Assembly (NCBI GenBank): GCA_907163375.1
Contig: CAJQUW010007233.1
Coordinates: 124,001 to 188,000 of the forward strand
DNA: 64,000 bases
Direction: 5' to 3'
Origin: Prostheceraeus crozeri
Taxonomy: Eukaryota; Platyhelminthes; Polycladida; Euryleptidae
The translations under genes and the position numbers were made by a program. A model generated the notes under the pieces. That model searched no databases. It had not been told where the DNA came from and worked only from the letters and a program-made list of their open reading frames with translations. Position 1 is the stretch's first letter. Each line of letters opens with the position of its first letter. This document shows, piece after piece, positions 63,638-64,000 of the stretch.

Positions 63638-64000
63638 ATGGAAGAAACAAAAATGGAAGGAACTTCAGAAATGAATGAAACAAAAATGGAAGGAACAAAA
63701 GTGGAAGGAACTTCAGAAATGGAAGAAACAAAAGTGGAAGGAACCGCAAGAATATATCCTTCGTTATCTCAATTAAAAATAAGTGAATTAAATATAGAAA
63801 AACACAAGGATAGAGTAAGGTATATGAAAGATAAGGAATCTCAATTATTATTAAGATTAGAGCATTATAAAAAATTAAGAAAGAGATGGACTAAAGTTAA
63901 GAATGTAACACAAGGAATTGGCATATTCTTAACAATAAGTTTAGGTGCTTTAACAATTGTTATATCTTCAGGTGTTTTAGTAATTCCAGTAGTTGCTACA
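63638..64000 (+). CDS. Membrane protein gene of element 3, 5' part
   Basis: Homologue of the gene at 19921, from an ATG in the same TTTAAAAATGG context. The N-terminus has more copies of the E-T-K-M/V-E-G-T repeat and lacks a stretch of about 15 residues present in element 2. From KHKDRVRYMKDKESQ onward the two proteins are nearly identical, including the membrane hairpin. It is open to the window edge. Confidence 0.85.
   Translation, partial: MEETKMEGTSEMNETKMEGTKVEGTSEMEETKVEGTARIYPSLSQLKISELNIEKHKDRVRYMKDKESQLLLRLEHYKKLRKRWTKVKNVTQGIGIFLTISLGALTIVISSGVLVIPVVAT

Larger units (their letters stand above)
63098..64000 (+). mobile_element. Left end of a second Polinton of the same family (element 3), truncated by the window
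   Basis: It begins AGTAATGGTCAAAAGACCG, matching the ends of element 2, followed by about 520 bp of the same internally repetitive terminal repeat and then the first gene. It carries a double-hairpin element that the left arm of element 2 lacks. Confidence 0.9.

Overview
This window looks like AT-rich nuclear DNA of an invertebrate animal that is heavily colonised by mobile and virus-like DNA. The case for a metazoan host is a set of spliced exons with consistent phases (one encodes half of a kringle domain) sitting among Tc1/mariner, hAT, Chapaev-like, piggyBac-like, Penelope-like and LINE remnants. I cannot name the species.

Positions 1 to about 15,300 hold the right part of a large endogenous dsDNA virus-like element of the Polinton/adintovirus kind (element 1). 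Its genes are the end of a chromodomain integrase, a basic core (pX-like) protein, a double jelly-roll major capsid protein, an adenain-type protease, two penton-like minor capsid paralogues and a protein-primed DNA polymerase B. On the minus strand it also encodes a TATA-binding-protein-like saddle protein and two related small proteins that resemble a duplicated PC4-type fold. An accessory region follows with a 145-aa protein and three minus-strand genes. Each of those three has an upstream TATA box or candidate TATA box, and a near-identical 138-bp repeat lies beyond each stop codon. The polymerase reading frame has two microintrons at its 5' end, inferred from exact phase matching. Most of element 1 is intact.

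Positions 15,494 to 17,345 are a six-unit satellite of about 292 bp with poly-G runs, followed by sequence without recognisable genes.

Positions 19,307 to 38,178 are a complete Polinton/Maverick (element 2, 18,872 bp) with 0.6-0.74 kb terminal inverted repeats and an imperfect 6-bp target duplication. It carries a membrane protein, a coiled-coil protein, a penton-like minor capsid protein, a packaging ATPase, DNA polymerase B, a 431-aa unknown, a fibre-like coiled coil, two small core-type proteins, the major capsid protein, a PLA2-integrase fusion and a protease. It is decaying: the ATPase has an early stop, and the polymerase, capsid and integrase genes have frameshifts. Its most striking feature is a family of short GC-rich double-hairpin elements scattered through genes, spacers and one terminal repeat. 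Several are 28 nt flanked by a 2-bp AT/TA duplication, which adds 30 nt and preserves reading frame. The two polymerase frameshifts coincide exactly with the two copies whose insertions are 29 and 32 nt. A third element of the same family starts at 63,098 and runs off the window.

Positions 38,185 to 63,097 are host sequence: widely spaced exons of one plus-strand gene (42,404; 58,160; 60,129; 62,523) with introns full of transposons. One of these, a 2.07-kb mariner-type element with an intact 354-aa transposase, may be young.
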